NCBI GenBank assembly: GCA_964542755.1
Contig: CAZIWL010000002.1
Location: 39,592 to 103,591, forward strand
DNA length: 64,000 nucleotides
DNA from: SKLM01 sp964542755
GTDB taxonomy: Bacteria; Chloroflexota; Anaerolineae; B4-G1
Direction of reading: 5' to 3'
Shown one piece after another: positions 16,903 to 25,387 of the stretch. Numbering within the stretch: the stretch's first letter is position 1; the number at the start of each line of letters is the position of its first letter. A program made the translations under genes and the position numbers. The notes below the pieces were generated by a model. It had not been told where the DNA came from and did no database searches. It saw only the letters and a program-made list of their open reading frames with translations.

Positions 16903-17658
16903 CTACATCCCTGTGGGGATATCGAGGAAGATAGTCTCGAGATCAAACGCCTCTTCGATATGACGTGCCAGCGCCCGAAGGCCCAGGGTCTCCGTCGCAT
17001 AGTGACCCGCGAAGAGGACGTTCAGCTCCCTCTCTACCACATAGTGGAAGGACGTGTGGCTCGTCTCACCCGTGATATACGCATCCAAACACGCATCAGC
17101 CGCTTGATCTACCAACGACGCAGCCCCGCCGGAGACACAGCCAACTCGCTCGATCTCTCTGGGACCGTAGTCGAGCACCCGGATCGGCGGCCTACCGAAC
17201 GCGTCAACCATTCGTCCAATAAGCCCGGGTACGTCGAGGGGCTCATCCAGTCGTCCGGAAAAACCGATCTCGATGCCGTGATAGTTGCCAAAGGGCTCTC
17301 TGCCCTCCAAGCCCAATAGTCTAACCATCTCGGCGTTGTGGCCAACCTCCGGGTGCATGTCTAGCGGGAGATGCACGGCGTAGAGCCCACACTCTCCCTC
17401 AATCAGCTTTCTCACGCGCTGGAAATGGGGTCCGACGAGAAGAGGAGAATCCTCCCAGAAGAGCCCGTGATGGACAATGAGCAGCTGCACGCCCTCCTCG
17501 ACAGCCCGTTCAAAGGCAGCCTGGCATCCATCGACGGCTAAAGCGACCTTCGCCACCTCGCCAGGCCCCTCCACCTGCAGCCCGTTCTGAGACTTGTCCT
17601 CGATCTCTTCAACCCGTAGGTATTCGTCAAGATAGTCAGTCAGCGCCTTCCGCTCCAT
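16903..17658 (-). CDS. Nif3-like dinuclear metal centre protein (GTP cyclohydrolase I type 2 family)
   Basis: A 251-residue member of the Nif3/YbgI/DUF34 family, whose biochemical role is still poorly defined although it often binds two metal ions. Visible metal ligands are LLIVHHGLFW near residue 65, HLPLDMHPEVGHN near residue 100 and the C-terminal FAGHYATET. DKSQNGLQVEG near the N terminus is also conserved. Start ATG 17658 (MERKALT) has GGAGG seven bases upstream. The stop lies only five bases from the transporter promoter -35 region. It may be transcribed with the membrane-protein gene upstream, separated by about 100 bases. Confidence 0.88.
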   Translation of the reverse strand: MERKALTDYLDEYLRVEEIEDKSQNGLQVEGPGEVAKVALAVDGCQAAFERAVEEGVQLLIVHHGLFWEDSPLLVGPHFQRVRKLIEGECGLYAVHLPLDMHPEVGHNAEMVRLLGLEGREPFGNYHGIEIGFSGRLDEPLDVPGLIGRMVDAFGRPPIRVLDYGPREIERVGCVSGGAASLVDQAADACLDAYITGETSHTSFHYVVERELNVLFAGHYATETLGLRALARHIEEAFDLETIFLDIPTGM

Positions 17659-17762
17659 ACACATGCCTCCGTCCTTCGCGTGTGTTGCTTGCTTTGTCGA
17701 TGCCGAACCAAGGAGAACCCGAGGGGTCCGGCCGCGGTCACGTCGAGAGAGGATGGGAAACC

Positions 17763-17996
17763 CTAGTCCACCCAGCGTTCCACCACGGTCAGCAGCCCCC
17801 ACAGGAGAGCTAGGGTCCCTGCTCCGGCCAACAGACACGTGACACCTAGGACCATCGCCCGTCTGCCGTATGCCAGCACAATGGCTGCTCCGCCGACGAG
17901 GACGATGAAGCCCGCGACGGCCCACAAGAGCCGACGCCGCTCGCGCCGGCGCCTTTCACGGGGATTCGCGGGCTTATGCTCTTCGTCCATGGACAT
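17763..17996 (-). CDS. Small basic two-helix membrane protein, unknown
   Basis: A predicted 77-residue protein starting at ATG 17996 (MSMDEEHKPANP). An Arg-rich patch (RERRRRERRR) precedes two membrane helices (LLWAVAGFIVLVGGAAIVLA and VLGVTCLLAGAGTLALLWGL). The positive patch before helix 1 suggests both termini face the cytoplasm. I recognise no family. It follows the lipoprotein gene by 34 bases and is probably in the same transcript as adenine deaminase. ATG 17990 is an alternative start. Confidence 0.55.
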   Translation of the reverse strand: MSMDEEHKPANPRERRRRERRRLLWAVAGFIVLVGGAAIVLAYGRRAMVLGVTCLLAGAGTLALLWGLLTVVERWVD

Positions 17997-18030
17997 CTTT
18001 CGGCGCCAACGGCGCCTTGCTTCAGCAGTC

Positions 18031-18897
18031 TCAGGTGGGTGTCGGCGCCGGACCCGAGTCTGAGTCCCCACCGCCGCCCCGGAAGACAACGTGGATTGGC
18101 AGCTCCAGTTTCACGGTACCTCCCGGGCCGATGAGACGCACCACACCTTCCGTACCCGACTCAGTCCACCATGCCTCTCCATTGGGCAGAGTGCCGAAGC
18201 TTCCGGAGGCCTGCCATTGGTACCCCTCCGGAAGGGGGCTGGCATCAATGCCGTCGTCCGGCTGCCGCTCTGGCCCGTACCAGGTTCCGTCTAGTTGAAC
18301 AAGAAGGTCGAGCCAGGGCATGGCCCCAGCCTCATAGATGCCAACGGTACCCTCAGAGAAGCCATTGTGATAGACCACCCGAGCGTCCATCACCACGCCT
18401 GGCCCACCGCTCGATGCCGAGTCCCTTGGCTCTTCCGTAGGCGGAACAGGCGTGGGCATCGGCGTCCCGGTGGGTGGCACAGGAGAGGGACTGGGCGTGT
18501 CGGGTGCCCGCACCGCGGTGGGGCTCGGTGTTGCCGTCGGGGGAGATGTCGCCGTGGCCGTCTTCGAAAGAGTTGCCTCGCCGCCCGACGCCGGCGAATC
18601 CAGCTCTCGCGTACTCTGCCGGGTATCGCTCGGTTGTGGTGAGGATTCTGGATCGGGTGTCGCTGTTGCCCTCGGCACCGCAGAAGGCGAAGCCGTTGCG
18701 CCCACTTGAGCCACCAACGCTGCCAGCGTCGCTGCTACCTCTGCGGCGGGTGTAATCGATCCAAGCAACTCTGGTGGCGCGGTGGTATCCATCGCAGGCG
18801 CCCGGCAGCCAGCGACGCCTGTGACCACAACCACCAGCCACACACTCAACCACAGGCTGTTACGACCTGTTCTCGCCGTTCCATCGGCATCCCACAT
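18031..18897 (-). CDS. Proline/threonine-rich lipoprotein, unknown
   Basis: A 288-residue predicted lipoprotein: the signal helix LWLSVWLVVVVTGVAGC ends in lipobox VAGC near residue 31. Residues about 60-160 are low complexity, rich in Pro, Thr, Ser and Ala (repeats such as TATPSPTA and PTGTPMPTPVP), likely an extended stalk. The C-terminal 125 residues look globular, with VVMDARVVYHNGFSEGTVGIYEAG and a run of beta-strand-like segments ending KLELPIHVVF. I do not recognise the domain. It starts 33 bases after the adenine deaminase stop, so the two genes are probably co-transcribed. Confidence 0.7.
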   Translation of the reverse strand: MWDADGTARTGRNSLWLSVWLVVVVTGVAGCRAPAMDTTAPPELLGSITPAAEVAATLAALVAQVGATASPSAVPRATATPDPESSPQPSDTRQSTRELDSPASGGEATLSKTATATSPPTATPSPTAVRAPDTPSPSPVPPTGTPMPTPVPPTEEPRDSASSGGPGVVMDARVVYHNGFSEGTVGIYEAGAMPWLDLLVQLDGTWYGPERQPDDGIDASPLPEGYQWQASGSFGTLPNGEAWWTESGTEGVVRLIGPGGTVKLELPIHVVFRGGGGDSDSGPAPTPT

Positions 18898-18929
18898 CGT
18901 TTGGTTAACCCCAATCTCGGTAGGTCGTG

Positions 18930-20657
18930 CTACGGAAAGAGCGACACGAAGCTAAACGCTTCCACGTCCACCAACCCTTGGTCCGTCAGCTTCAGGGAAG
19001 GAATCACCTCAAGGGCCAGGAACCCCAGAGTCATCAGAGGATCGTGCAACCCCGACCCCAGATCCCGGGAGGCCTGGACCAAACCGTCCATCTGCTCTCT
19101 GACCGTTTCCAGCGATTGGTCGGACATGAGGCCGGCGATGGGCAGTGGGACCTCAGCCAGGACCTCATCGCCGACGGCGGCAACCAGTCCCCCGCCCATG
19201 CGCCCAACAGCTCTCGCAGCCGTCATCATCGAGACATCATCGCACCCCGCCACCGTCAAGTTGTGCGCATCGTGCCCCACACTACCAGCCAGGGCGCCTC
19301 GCTTGAGTCCCAGCCCACGCACAAACCCCAGGCCAACGTTGCCGGAAGCACGGTGGCGCTCTATCACCGCCAACTTCAAGATGTCGCGCTCCGCATCAGC
19401 CACGGCTTGCCCGTCGCGCACAGGCACGTCTTCTGTCAGGTGCCTTGTCACGATCTGATCGGGCACCAGACCGATCACCCTGACCTCCACCGCGTCCGCC
19501 GTTGTATCAGGCGCCCTAATGCCGAAGTCGAGGTCCTCCCAGAGGACGTTCACGCTGCTGCGCACGGCGGAAGCATCCACATCGGGCTCACACCAATCGC
19601 CCACTGGCTCGCCATCTCGAGCAGCCAACCGACCGCCGGCGTAGACCAATTCCGCACAGAAATCTTGCAGGTCCGAGAAGACCACCAGGTCCGCCCGCTT
19701 CCCCGGAGCGATCGCCCCGCGGTCATAAAGACGGAACCACTCCGCGGCGTTCAGGGTCGCCATCTGGATAGCCGTGACTGGATCGAGCCCCTCGGCAATG
19801 GCCAGGCGGAGTATGTGGTCCATATGACCCTCATCGAGGAGATCAGATGGGTGTCGATCATCGGTACAGAGACCGCACCGCCTGCTATTCGCCTCCGTGA
19901 CGGCGGGCACCAAAGCACGGAGGTTCTTGGCTCCGGTCGCCTCCCGCAGGAAGACGCGCATTCCCAGTCGCAGCTTCTCAACCATCTCCTCGGCCGTGGT
20001 GCATTCGTGGTCGGAGCCTGGGCCCGCCCCGACGTATGCCTGGAGCCATTGACCTGTGACCTCAGGAGAGTGCCCATCGATGACCCGGTCCTTGAAAGCC
20101 TCAATCTTGTCCATTGCCGCGAGATCCCCTAGAACCAGCCCAGGTACGTTCATGAACTCAGCCAAACCCACCACCCTTGGCAGATCGGCCAGCTCAACCA
20201 GGTCATCGGCCGTCAATTCTGCGCCGGCCGTAGCCATGTGGGTCGCCGGAACACTCGATGGAAGGTTCACCAGCACCGTCAACGGCAGGCCTTCGGATAC
20301 CTCGAGCATATACCGCACGCCGTCGGCACCCGCCACGTTCGCGATCTCGTGGGGATCCGTGACGACCGTCGTCGTGCCTCGCGGCAGTACGCCTCGCGCA
20401 AACGCCGGCGGGATAACCATGGAGGACTCAATGTGGACATGAGCATCGATCAGGCCCGGGCAGATGTACCGGTCGCGGACATCCAGCTTCTCTTTGGCTT
20501 CGTAGCATGAGCCAATCCCGACGATCGTGTCTCCGGCGATGGCAACGTCAGTCTCGATAATGTCTCCGGTGAACACGTTGACGACCCGCCCACCGCTCAG
20601 CAGAAGATCCGTCGGTTCATCGCCGCGTGCGATCGGTAGAAAGCGCGCTAGTTCCAT
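18930..20657 (-). CDS. ade: Adenine deaminase
   Basis: Hydrolyses adenine to hypoxanthine and ammonia in purine salvage or breakdown (cytoplasm, bimetal amidohydrolase fold). The 575-residue protein has family motifs in order: LLLSGGRVVNVFTGDI, CPGLIDAHVHIESSM (metal His pair and specific Glu), TTTVVTDPHEIANV, VVGLAEFMNVPGL, VIDGHSPEV, LCTDDRHPSDLL (catalytic Asp). The C-terminal domain begins near residue 390 and has GHDAHNL and GGGLVAAVG. Start ATG 20657 (MELARF) is chosen for AAGGAGGG six bases upstream; ATG 20663 would be too close to it. It leads a likely operon with the lipoprotein and small membrane protein. Confidence 0.95.
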   Translation of the reverse strand: MELARFLPIARGDEPTDLLLSGGRVVNVFTGDIIETDVAIAGDTIVGIGSCYEAKEKLDVRDRYICPGLIDAHVHIESSMVIPPAFARGVLPRGTTTVVTDPHEIANVAGADGVRYMLEVSEGLPLTVLVNLPSSVPATHMATAGAELTADDLVELADLPRVVGLAEFMNVPGLVLGDLAAMDKIEAFKDRVIDGHSPEVTGQWLQAYVGAGPGSDHECTTAEEMVEKLRLGMRVFLREATGAKNLRALVPAVTEANSRRCGLCTDDRHPSDLLDEGHMDHILRLAIAEGLDPVTAIQMATLNAAEWFRLYDRGAIAPGKRADLVVFSDLQDFCAELVYAGGRLAARDGEPVGDWCEPDVDASAVRSSVNVLWEDLDFGIRAPDTTADAVEVRVIGLVPDQIVTRHLTEDVPVRDGQAVADAERDILKLAVIERHRASGNVGLGFVRGLGLKRGALAGSVGHDAHNLTVAGCDDVSMMTAARAVGRMGGGLVAAVGDEVLAEVPLPIAGLMSDQSLETVREQMDGLVQASRDLGSGLHDPLMTLGFLALEVIPSLKLTDQGLVDVEAFSFVSLFP

Positions 20658-20776
20658 CGACATCCCTCCTTGCACTTCTCGTTCACCAATCCGCACCCGC
20701 ACTTTCCCCACCGTCCTTGCGGCCTGCGGGCGCTGGAACTCCCGATCGACTCTAGTCCGCCAGTACCCGGAAGCGG

Positions 20777-22522
20777 CTACGGCGCCGCTTTGAGAAGCAA
20801 CGGGATGAAGATCGTATGCGTCTCGGTTGTCACGACGATGGTGTCCGAATCCATGCCCGGCCCACTGCCTCCCCAGTCCGCCACGGTCGCCACATTGGTG
20901 ATCGTTGTGCCTGGCTCGAGCCCGGCCTCCACCGTCACGGGGAGGGTCACCGTCACTCGTGTCCCCGCATCGACGGTCAGCCCTGTGACAACCGCAGGCA
21001 GCGGGCCAAGCGTGCCTGCCGACGGGGGCAACAGGTCCGCCTGCCGGGCGAGAGCGAGACCCGACGGCAATGTGTCGGAAACCGTCGCACCCTCTGCCAC
21101 ACCATCTCCAAGGTTCCTGACGATCAGAGTGTATGTGATCACTTCATTCGCCTTCACCAGCGCGCTTTCGGTACGCTTCTCGATCGACAGATGCGGGCCC
21201 GGATATTCAAAGGCCCCAATGTCGCAGCTTACACCCTGGGGCCGGATTCTTCCCCGCTGATCCGCGGGAATCGCGCTGCCGTCCTCGTCCTGGCATGTGC
21301 CGGCATCGATGGCTGGGCTCGTCGACAGTAGAGCGTGCGTCGCCGTATCGCCGCCGTTGTCACTAAGAGAACCGATGAGCGGGTCTGTGCCTCCCGGCAG
21401 GTGGTTCGCCTGAGGCCCGGTGATCGTCACCCCTCCCAGGGACCTAATGAGATTGTAGTCGGCTGACTGGACTCCACCATAGATGTCGGGCCCATCGGTC
21501 TCCTGGGGCCCCTTATTGTTGGCCACGATACTGTTCCCAAGGACCAGGCCACCTTCCACATGAAGCCCACCTCCTTGCGAGCCGGTATCAGCCGTGTTTG
21601 ACACGATCGTGCAACTTACCAGGGTGAGATTCGCCAAGCCACCATATATGCCGCCACCACGGGCGGTCCCAGGTGTGGCCCCTCATGAGCCGCAGGCATC
21701 ACCTCGGGATGCCCCGTTCCCACTGACGGTCACGTTCACCAGACGGCCGGTCCCTTCCGTGGCGAACAGACCACCTCCTTCACCGGCACCACCCGTGGCA
21801 TAGCCCTCGCCACCTTGCACCAGGTTACTGGCGACTGTGCTGTCCACAATCAGCAGGCTCCCGTCGCTGTAGAGGCCCCCGCCGCGAGCATTGCCTCCAT
21901 AATACCCATACTCGCCCACTGCCTCATTCACCGTGAGCGCGACTCGCCGGAGCGTCAGCGCCCCGTGATTCAGGATCCCGCCGCCGTGAGCCGAGCTCCC
22001 GAGAACCCTGCCGTGCCGGACCGTAAGATCGCGAATCGTCACTTCAACGCCATCGGCAATCTCAAACACTCGCGCGCCAGCCTCCCCGGGCAGGCTGTGC
22101 GCCTGCACGATCGTATCCGAAGCGCCAAGCCCCGCAATGGTGACGTCCTTGTCGACCACAATGCCGCTTTCCGTGTGCTCCGCGTCCAGGACGTCGATCG
22201 TCCCTCCTTCGCCCACACCCGCAACTGCCGCCGCGATCGATTCGAAGTCACACCCACCACCGGCGCAGACCGTCACCGATCCGTTCGCCGCACTGGTCGC
22301 AGGTCCCGTACCGAAGATCACCACCACAGTTACGGCGGCAAGAATGCGACTTGGAACGCCTTTGTAAGCAGCACACGACGCCAAGTCCCCCATTGTCCTC
22401 CGAGCGGCTTCAACCATCTCGACCATGTCCATCCAGTCAACCTTTCTTCTCCAGAACGCTTGCGCCACGGGCATCGCGGCCCGTCGCACCAGCTCCCCGT
22501 CTTCTGCCTTCGACTCTAACAC
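20777..22522 (-). pseudogene. Beta-helix surface protein (choice-of-anchor Q plus DUF11) interrupted by an in-frame TGA
   Basis: A secreted protein of about 582 codons split by one TGA at 21685-21683; both halves are in the same frame and read as one domain. The N-terminal signal region (ILAAVTVVVIFGTGPATSA) is followed by parallel beta-helix repeats (GGTIDVLDAEHTESGIVV, GGGILNHGALTLRRVAL, GGGLYSDGSLLIVDSTV). After the TGA the repeats continue (GGGIYGGLANLTLVSCTIV), then ADQRGRIRPQGVSCDIGAFE, a choice-of-anchor Q ending, then a DUF11 domain (ITYTLIVRNLGDG, ATVSDTLPSGL). The tail IFIPLLLKAAP resembles C-terminal anchors of Chloroflexota exported proteins. Nonsense mutation, readthrough or a base error are all possible. 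The start is uncertain (22522 is the longest). Confidence 0.75.
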
Positions 22523-22558
22523 CCAAGCCGAGAGTAAACCTGTTCAGCGGCCCCTTGG

Positions 22559-22587
22559 ATTATGCCGGGTTGACCCCAATCTCACAA
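22559..22587 (-). promoter_or_regulatory. Possible promoter of the beta-helix gene
   Basis: Minus strand TTGTGA (22587-22582), 17 bases, CATAAT (22564-22559). The -35 overlaps the stop codon of the DUF4010 gene. Confidence 0.4.
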
Positions 22588-23835
22588 TAGGAAGGTTGTA
22601 CCAAGCCCAACTGCCAGCATCATCACGAAACCCGGCAGCAGAGCCTTGCGCAGCGCGGCTGTCCCACTCGCCAGGACGATGCCGCCCTTCGCGGCCGTGT
22701 TCGCCATAGCCGCCAGCACGATAGCACGCGAAGCAATCCCGGGGTCAAGTCCGCCAGTCCCGCTGCTCAACTCTGCCATCGACAGCGTGATCGCATCCGC
22801 ATCGGCCAACCCGCCCACCACGCTTGAGATGTAGATCCCGGGACTCCCCAAATAGAGCTGGGCTGCCCGCGACACCAACAAGATCACCGCATAGAGCAAG
22901 CCAAACTTCAGCGCCGGCGCCAACTCGAAGGGATTCGAGAAGGCCACCTCCTCCTTCGTCTCAGTCCGCTGCGAGAAATACAGATACGCAGCGTAGGCGG
23001 CGCCGACCAGTGCTGCAGCCACCATCGGCAGCAGCAAGCGCCGCAGCAGGCTGGGGTTGAGAGCCGCCACCTCGACCAACACCCGCGGAAACATCGTCGT
23101 CCACGCGATGATGATCGCCAGCCCGAAGGGCCTATCCAGCTCCACATCCGTGTGGCTCCGCTCAGCGAAACTGAGCGTCACCGCCGTGCTAGATGCCAAC
23201 CCACCCAACAACCCCGTGAGCCCGATACCGCGTCTCGCCCCGACCAGCTTGATCAGCAGGTAGCCCAGGAAACTGATACCCGAGATGAATACCACCATCA
23301 ACCAGAGACTATACGGTCGGAGTACGTCCAGCGGAGGAGGCCCCAGGCTGCGTCTCGGAAGAAGGGGCAGCACGATGGCGGTGATCACAGCGAACTTCAG
23401 CGTGGCTCGGATGTCCTCCCGCGTGATACGGCGGACCAGCCTATCGGTCTCCAGCTTTAACGACAGGAGAACCGTAGTTGCCACGGCGATGGCTACCGCC
23501 AACTCCAGATAGTCCCAGTAGCACAGCGCTCCTGCCAGGATGGTCAGGACCGTCGCGACCTCTGTCGTGAGACCCACATCCCCGCGCCACGACGTCACAA
23601 CATAGGAGGCCGCGATGAGCAACCCCAGCGGTAGGATGATGCCAACGAACGCCCACGGAGAGCCCAACTCGTCGGCCACCAGCGCCGCTCCACAGCCTGC
23701 CAGCCCCATCAGCGCTAGCGTGCGCTCCCCCATGGAGATCTCACGCTCAGGGCCCCCGTGGGCGTACTCGCGCTGCAGGCCAATGAGGAAGCCGATGGCC
23801 ATGGCCACCCCAAATCGGTAGAAGAGATCCGTCAT
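22582..23835 (-). CDS. MgtC/SapB N-terminal plus DUF4010 membrane protein
   Basis: A 417-residue integral membrane protein with about ten helices. The first 140 residues match MgtC/SapB: AIGFLIGLQREYAHG, GERTLALMGLAGCGAALV, and LTTEVATVLTILAGALCYWD. The rest is DUF4010: PLLPRRSLGPPPLDVLRPYSLW, GLTGLLGGLASSTAVTLSFAER, and VVGGLADADAITLSMAELS, the last resembling a channel-lining repeat. MgtC homologues influence magnesium or phosphate homeostasis; the role of this fusion is not known. Start ATG 23835 overlaps the dihydropyrimidinase stop by four bases (ATGA), so the two are translationally coupled, which suggests a transport role related to the pathway. Confidence 0.85.
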   Translation of the reverse strand: MTDLFYRFGVAMAIGFLIGLQREYAHGGPEREISMGERTLALMGLAGCGAALVADELGSPWAFVGIILPLGLLIAASYVVTSWRGDVGLTTEVATVLTILAGALCYWDYLELAVAIAVATTVLLSLKLETDRLVRRITREDIRATLKFAVITAIVLPLLPRRSLGPPPLDVLRPYSLWLMVVFISGISFLGYLLIKLVGARRGIGLTGLLGGLASSTAVTLSFAERSHTDVELDRPFGLAIIIAWTTMFPRVLVEVAALNPSLLRRLLLPMVAAALVGAAYAAYLYFSQRTETKEEVAFSNPFELAPALKFGLLYAVILLVSRAAQLYLGSPGIYISSVVGGLADADAITLSMAELSSGTGGLDPGIASRAIVLAAMANTAAKGGIVLASGTAALRKALLPGFVMMLAVGLGTTFLL

Positions 23836-25232
23836 GCCCGCGGCTCGGCCTCCCCTGTCCATCTCCGACGGACAAACTGCCCGCGTCCCCTCTTGCCGGT
23901 GAAGCGCCCGTCACGGTAGATGACCTCGCCCCGCGAGACGGTCGCTCTGACGCCCCCCTCCACCGACATGCCCTCGTACGGGCTGTAGCCGGCCCGGTGA
24001 TGAAGCTCCTCGGCACGGATCTGCCCCCTGGGCTCGGGGTCGTACACGACCAGGTCCGCGTCGGATCCGGGCTGGAGAGCGCCCTTTCGCGGCCACATCC
24101 CCCAGAGCCGTGCCGGGTTCGTCGACAGCAGCTCGCTCAGCTGCAACAGCGTCAGGCGTCCCTCTGCCACGCCTCCCGTGAACATCAGGGGCAGCAGCGT
24201 CTCCATACCAGGCAGTCCTCCCGGTGTCTCTGTGAAGTCCTTCGAGGCCACCTTCTGGGCCTTGGTGTAGTCACAGTGGTCGGTAGCGATCAGATCAACC
24301 AACCCCGCCTCCACCAGCCTCCACAAACGATCTGGCTCCTCGGGATCTCTGAGCGGCGGCTGGAGGATGTACCTCCAAGCCTCTTCCCCTTCATACGCCG
24401 AGCGATCCAACAGGAGGTACTGGGGACACGTCTCGCACGTGGCCCTCTGACCATCATCGACTGCATCAGCGACCAGCGCAACCGATCTGGCTGTGGAGCA
24501 GTGACAGATATGGACCGCGGAATCGACGGCATCAGCCAGAAAGAGCACCCGCTGGATCGCTTCCTGCTCGGCCAGTGCCGGTCGAGAAGCGCCGTGGCAG
24601 CGCCAGTCCGTTTCGCCCGCCGCCACGAGGGCTTCAGTCTGAGCCGTCACCAGGTCGTCGTTCTCGCAGTGGATCAGCGGCAGCACCCCGTGGTCGGCGC
24701 ACGCCCCCATCAAACGAACCAGCGTTGCATCATCGGCGTAGTAGTTGGGGCGGTAGGTGGTGTAGAGCTTGGCGCTAGGCGTACCCAGGTCCCACAACAC
24801 CGAGACCTCGCCTTCATGGCCCCGGGGGAGATCCGTGATCATGACGTGAAGACCATAGTCAATAACCGCATCGCGCGCCTCAGCCTGTCGCGTCTCGACA
24901 GCCTCTCTCAGGGTCTGCCCTGGGAACTGAGTCGCGAAGTCGACCACGGTTGTGACGCCCCCGCACGCGGCCGCCCGGGTACCGACCAGCCAGTCATCAT
25001 CGGTCTGATAGACGCCGGTGTCCAATCTGACGTGGGTGTGAGCGTCGATCACGCCGGGGAAAACGTAGCAGCCCTCCGCATCGAGTATCCGCGTATCGTG
25101 CGCCGCCGTCAAACCGGTGCCGATCGCCTTGATGCGCTCACCCTGCGCCATCAAGTCCGCCTCCAGTACGCCACCCGGTGTCACCAGCTGCCCACCTCGG
25201 ACCAGCAATGTTGCCGTGGAAGATTGTCGCAC
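23832..25232 (-). CDS. Dihydropyrimidinase/hydantoinase-family cyclic amidohydrolase
   Basis: Opens cyclic amides such as dihydrouracil or hydantoins. The 466-residue protein shows the binuclear zinc amidohydrolase pattern: VFPGVIDAHTHVRL (His pair), SAKLYTTYRP (the carbamylated bridging Lys), PLIHCEND, VHICHCST (metal His) and LIATDHCDY (catalytic Asp). TPGGLPGMETLLPL is the conserved stretch of D-hydantoinase, allantoinase and dihydropyrimidinase members. Exact substrate cannot be read; E. coli HyuA of the ygfK/ssnA region is a relative. Start GTG 25232 has AAGGAG six bases upstream, and the promoter lies at 25278-25305. It is the first gene of a two-gene operon with the DUF4010 protein. 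Confidence 0.9.
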   Translation of the reverse strand: MRQSSTATLLVRGGQLVTPGGVLEADLMAQGERIKAIGTGLTAAHDTRILDAEGCYVFPGVIDAHTHVRLDTGVYQTDDDWLVGTRAAACGGVTTVVDFATQFPGQTLREAVETRQAEARDAVIDYGLHVMITDLPRGHEGEVSVLWDLGTPSAKLYTTYRPNYYADDATLVRLMGACADHGVLPLIHCENDDLVTAQTEALVAAGETDWRCHGASRPALAEQEAIQRVLFLADAVDSAVHICHCSTARSVALVADAVDDGQRATCETCPQYLLLDRSAYEGEEAWRYILQPPLRDPEEPDRLWRLVEAGLVDLIATDHCDYTKAQKVASKDFTETPGGLPGMETLLPLMFTGGVAEGRLTLLQLSELLSTNPARLWGMWPRKGALQPGSDADLVVYDPEPRGQIRAEELHHRAGYSPYEGMSVEGGVRATVSRGEVIYRDGRFTGKRGRGQFVRRRWTGEAEPRA

Positions 25233-25277
25233 GCTCGGCTCCTTAGCTCTAGAAGCCCTTCTATCTAAGCTGCCGTC

Positions 25278-25305
25278 ATGATACCGAGAAAAGGCCGGTT
25301 GGCAA
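25278..25305 (-). promoter_or_regulatory. Promoter of the dihydropyrimidinase operon
   Basis: Minus strand TTGCCA (25305-25300), 16 bases, TATCAT (25283-25278). Predicted start is near 25271. It lies back to back with the ppx promoter, the -35 boxes being eight bases apart. Confidence 0.7.
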
Positions 25306-25313
25306 TCAGTGGT

Positions 25314-25342
25314 TTGCGACTGCCCCTTCTTCCCTGTAGAAT
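25314..25342 (+). promoter_or_regulatory. Promoter of ppx
   Basis: TTGCGA (25314-25319), 17 bases, TAGAAT (25337-25342). Predicted start is near 25349, about 40 bases before the ppx ATG. Confidence 0.65.
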
Positions 25343-25387
25343 CGCCAACATTCAGCCTGGTCAGGATACACACTGGAGGTCCGCTGG

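Noticed and set aside
18927..20132. 401-codon frame antisense to adenine deaminase
   Set aside because: Same reason: the sense gene is certain.
21683..21685. TGA as a selenocysteine codon in the beta-helix protein
   Set aside because: No redox motif, no visible SECIS-like hairpin directly after it, and the context is a structural repeat.
23997..25268. 423-codon frame antisense to dihydropyrimidinase
   Set aside because: The opposite strand has complete catalytic motifs; this one has none.
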